Source: Clostridia bacterium
Lineage (GTDB): Bacteria; Bacillota_A; Clostridia; Lachnospirales; Cellulosilyticaceae
Length of the DNA stretch: 6,647 nucleotides
Assembly: GCA_029239935.1 (NCBI GenBank)
Contig: JARBTY010000172.1
Location: 1-6,647, forward strand
Direction: 5' to 3'
In this document: one piece after another, positions 6,142 to 6,647 of the stretch
Numbering within the stretch: the stretch's first letter is position 1
How the letters are laid out: the number at the start of each line of letters is the position of its first letter
Position numbers and translations under genes: made by a program
Notes under the pieces: model-generated
Seen by the model: only the letters and a program-made list of their open reading frames with translations
Database searches by the model: none
What the model was told of the DNA's origin: nothing

Positions 6142-6647
6142 ATGAGACTAGACAAATTTTTAGCAGAAGCCTCGGTAGGAACACGAAAAATCGTTCGAAC
6201 CTACGTAAAGGAAGGCAAGGTATGCGTCAATGAACAAGTGGTCTCAGAAGCAGCGATGGAAATAGATGAAGCAGTAGACGTTGTAAACTATCTGGGTCAA
6301 CAAGTTATTCATACTGGTAAAGTGTATTATATGTTTCATAAACCCGCAGGGTGTGTTACTGCAAGAAAAGATCCCTTGCACCCAACGGTACTTGATTATT
6401 TTGATAAAGTTAATAGCGATGGATTGTTCCCTGTTGGGCGGTTAGATAAAGACACTGAAGGATTATTATTTTTAACCAATGACGGCATTTTTAACCACCA
6501 GCTCATGGATCCTGAAAACCACGTCGACAAAAAATATTTTTTTTGGGCTTTTGGTATACTAGATATCGAGGATAAAAAACGACTGGAAACAGGTATCTGC
6601 ATCCGAGAAGATGAACATCTCACGAAACCTGCAAAAATCGAAATTTT
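6142..6647 (+). CDS. rsuA: 16S rRNA pseudouridine synthase, RsuA type, 3' end outside window
   Basis: The gene is open from ATG 6142 to the window edge (168 complete codons). An S4 RNA-binding domain (about 1-47, starting MRLDKFLAEASVGTRK) is followed by the RsuA/RluB/RluE/RluF catalytic domain: HKPAGCVTARKD (66-77), HPTVLDYF (80-87) and GRLDKDTEGLLFLTNDG (99-115), in which Asp102 is the catalytic aspartate. The end of the visible part, ending in TKPAKIEIL, matches the RsuA subgroup, which makes pseudouridine 516 in 16S rRNA. The subgroup call is an inference; an RluB-like function is possible. AGGAG (6132-6136) stands five bases before the start. It is probably co-transcribed with yebC. Confidence 0.92.
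   Translation, partial: MRLDKFLAEASVGTRKIVRTYVKEGKVCVNEQVVSEAAMEIDEAVDVVNYLGQQVIHTGKVYYMFHKPAGCVTARKDPLHPTVLDYFDKVNSDGLFPVGRLDKDTEGLLFLTNDGIFNHQLMDPENHVDKKYFFWAFGILDIEDKKRLETGICIREDEHLTKPAKIEI

Noticed and set aside
1..6647. Insertion sequence, prophage, CRISPR, toxin-antitoxin or defence genes
   Set aside because: No transposase, integrase, spaced repeats, terminal inverted repeats or defence domains are visible on either strand.

Overview
The window reads as chromosomal DNA from a low-GC, spore-forming Firmicute, most likely a clostridium of the Lachnospirales kind. The grounds are AT-rich sequence, strong AGGAGG ribosome binding sites, a YunB-type sporulation protein, and a small DUF6514-like protein of clostridial type. 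The genus cannot be fixed from this sequence alone. No mobile element, CRISPR array, tRNA, rRNA or phage gene was seen, and gene content is mostly conserved housekeeping.

Layout. Positions 1-1584 (minus strand) hold the N-terminal 528 residues of a class A penicillin-binding protein; its C-terminus lies beyond the left edge. A divergent intergenic region (1585-1777) carries the PBP promoter and a perfect 16-bp palindrome in front of yunB (1778-2488, plus strand). A 278-base gap follows, most of which (about 2499-2689) folds on paper into a long closing stem, a central bubble with two hairpins and an apical stem. That is the size and outline of a 6S-type RNA, though identity is unproven. Next come hflX (2767-4017), an AT-rich gap with inverted repeats, a monocistronic 87-codon gene with its own promoter and a strong terminator (4282-4545), a YigZ/IMPACT-family gene (4656-5288), yebC (5370-6098) and the start of an rsuA-type pseudouridine synthase gene (6142 to the right edge).

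How the genes relate. The left part concerns the envelope and sporulation: peptidoglycan polymerisation and cross-linking by the PBP, and a membrane-anchored sporulation protein. The right part leans towards the ribosome: HflX splits or rescues ribosomes, YebC-family proteins relieve stalling at proline-rich stretches, RsuA modifies 16S rRNA, and YigZ belongs to the family of the eukaryotic translation regulator IMPACT. yebC and rsuA are 43 bases apart with no terminator between them and are probably co-transcribed. No clearly new multi-gene system is visible. The items most worth a second look are the structured RNA between yunB and hflX, the yunB palindrome, and the small stand-alone gene.
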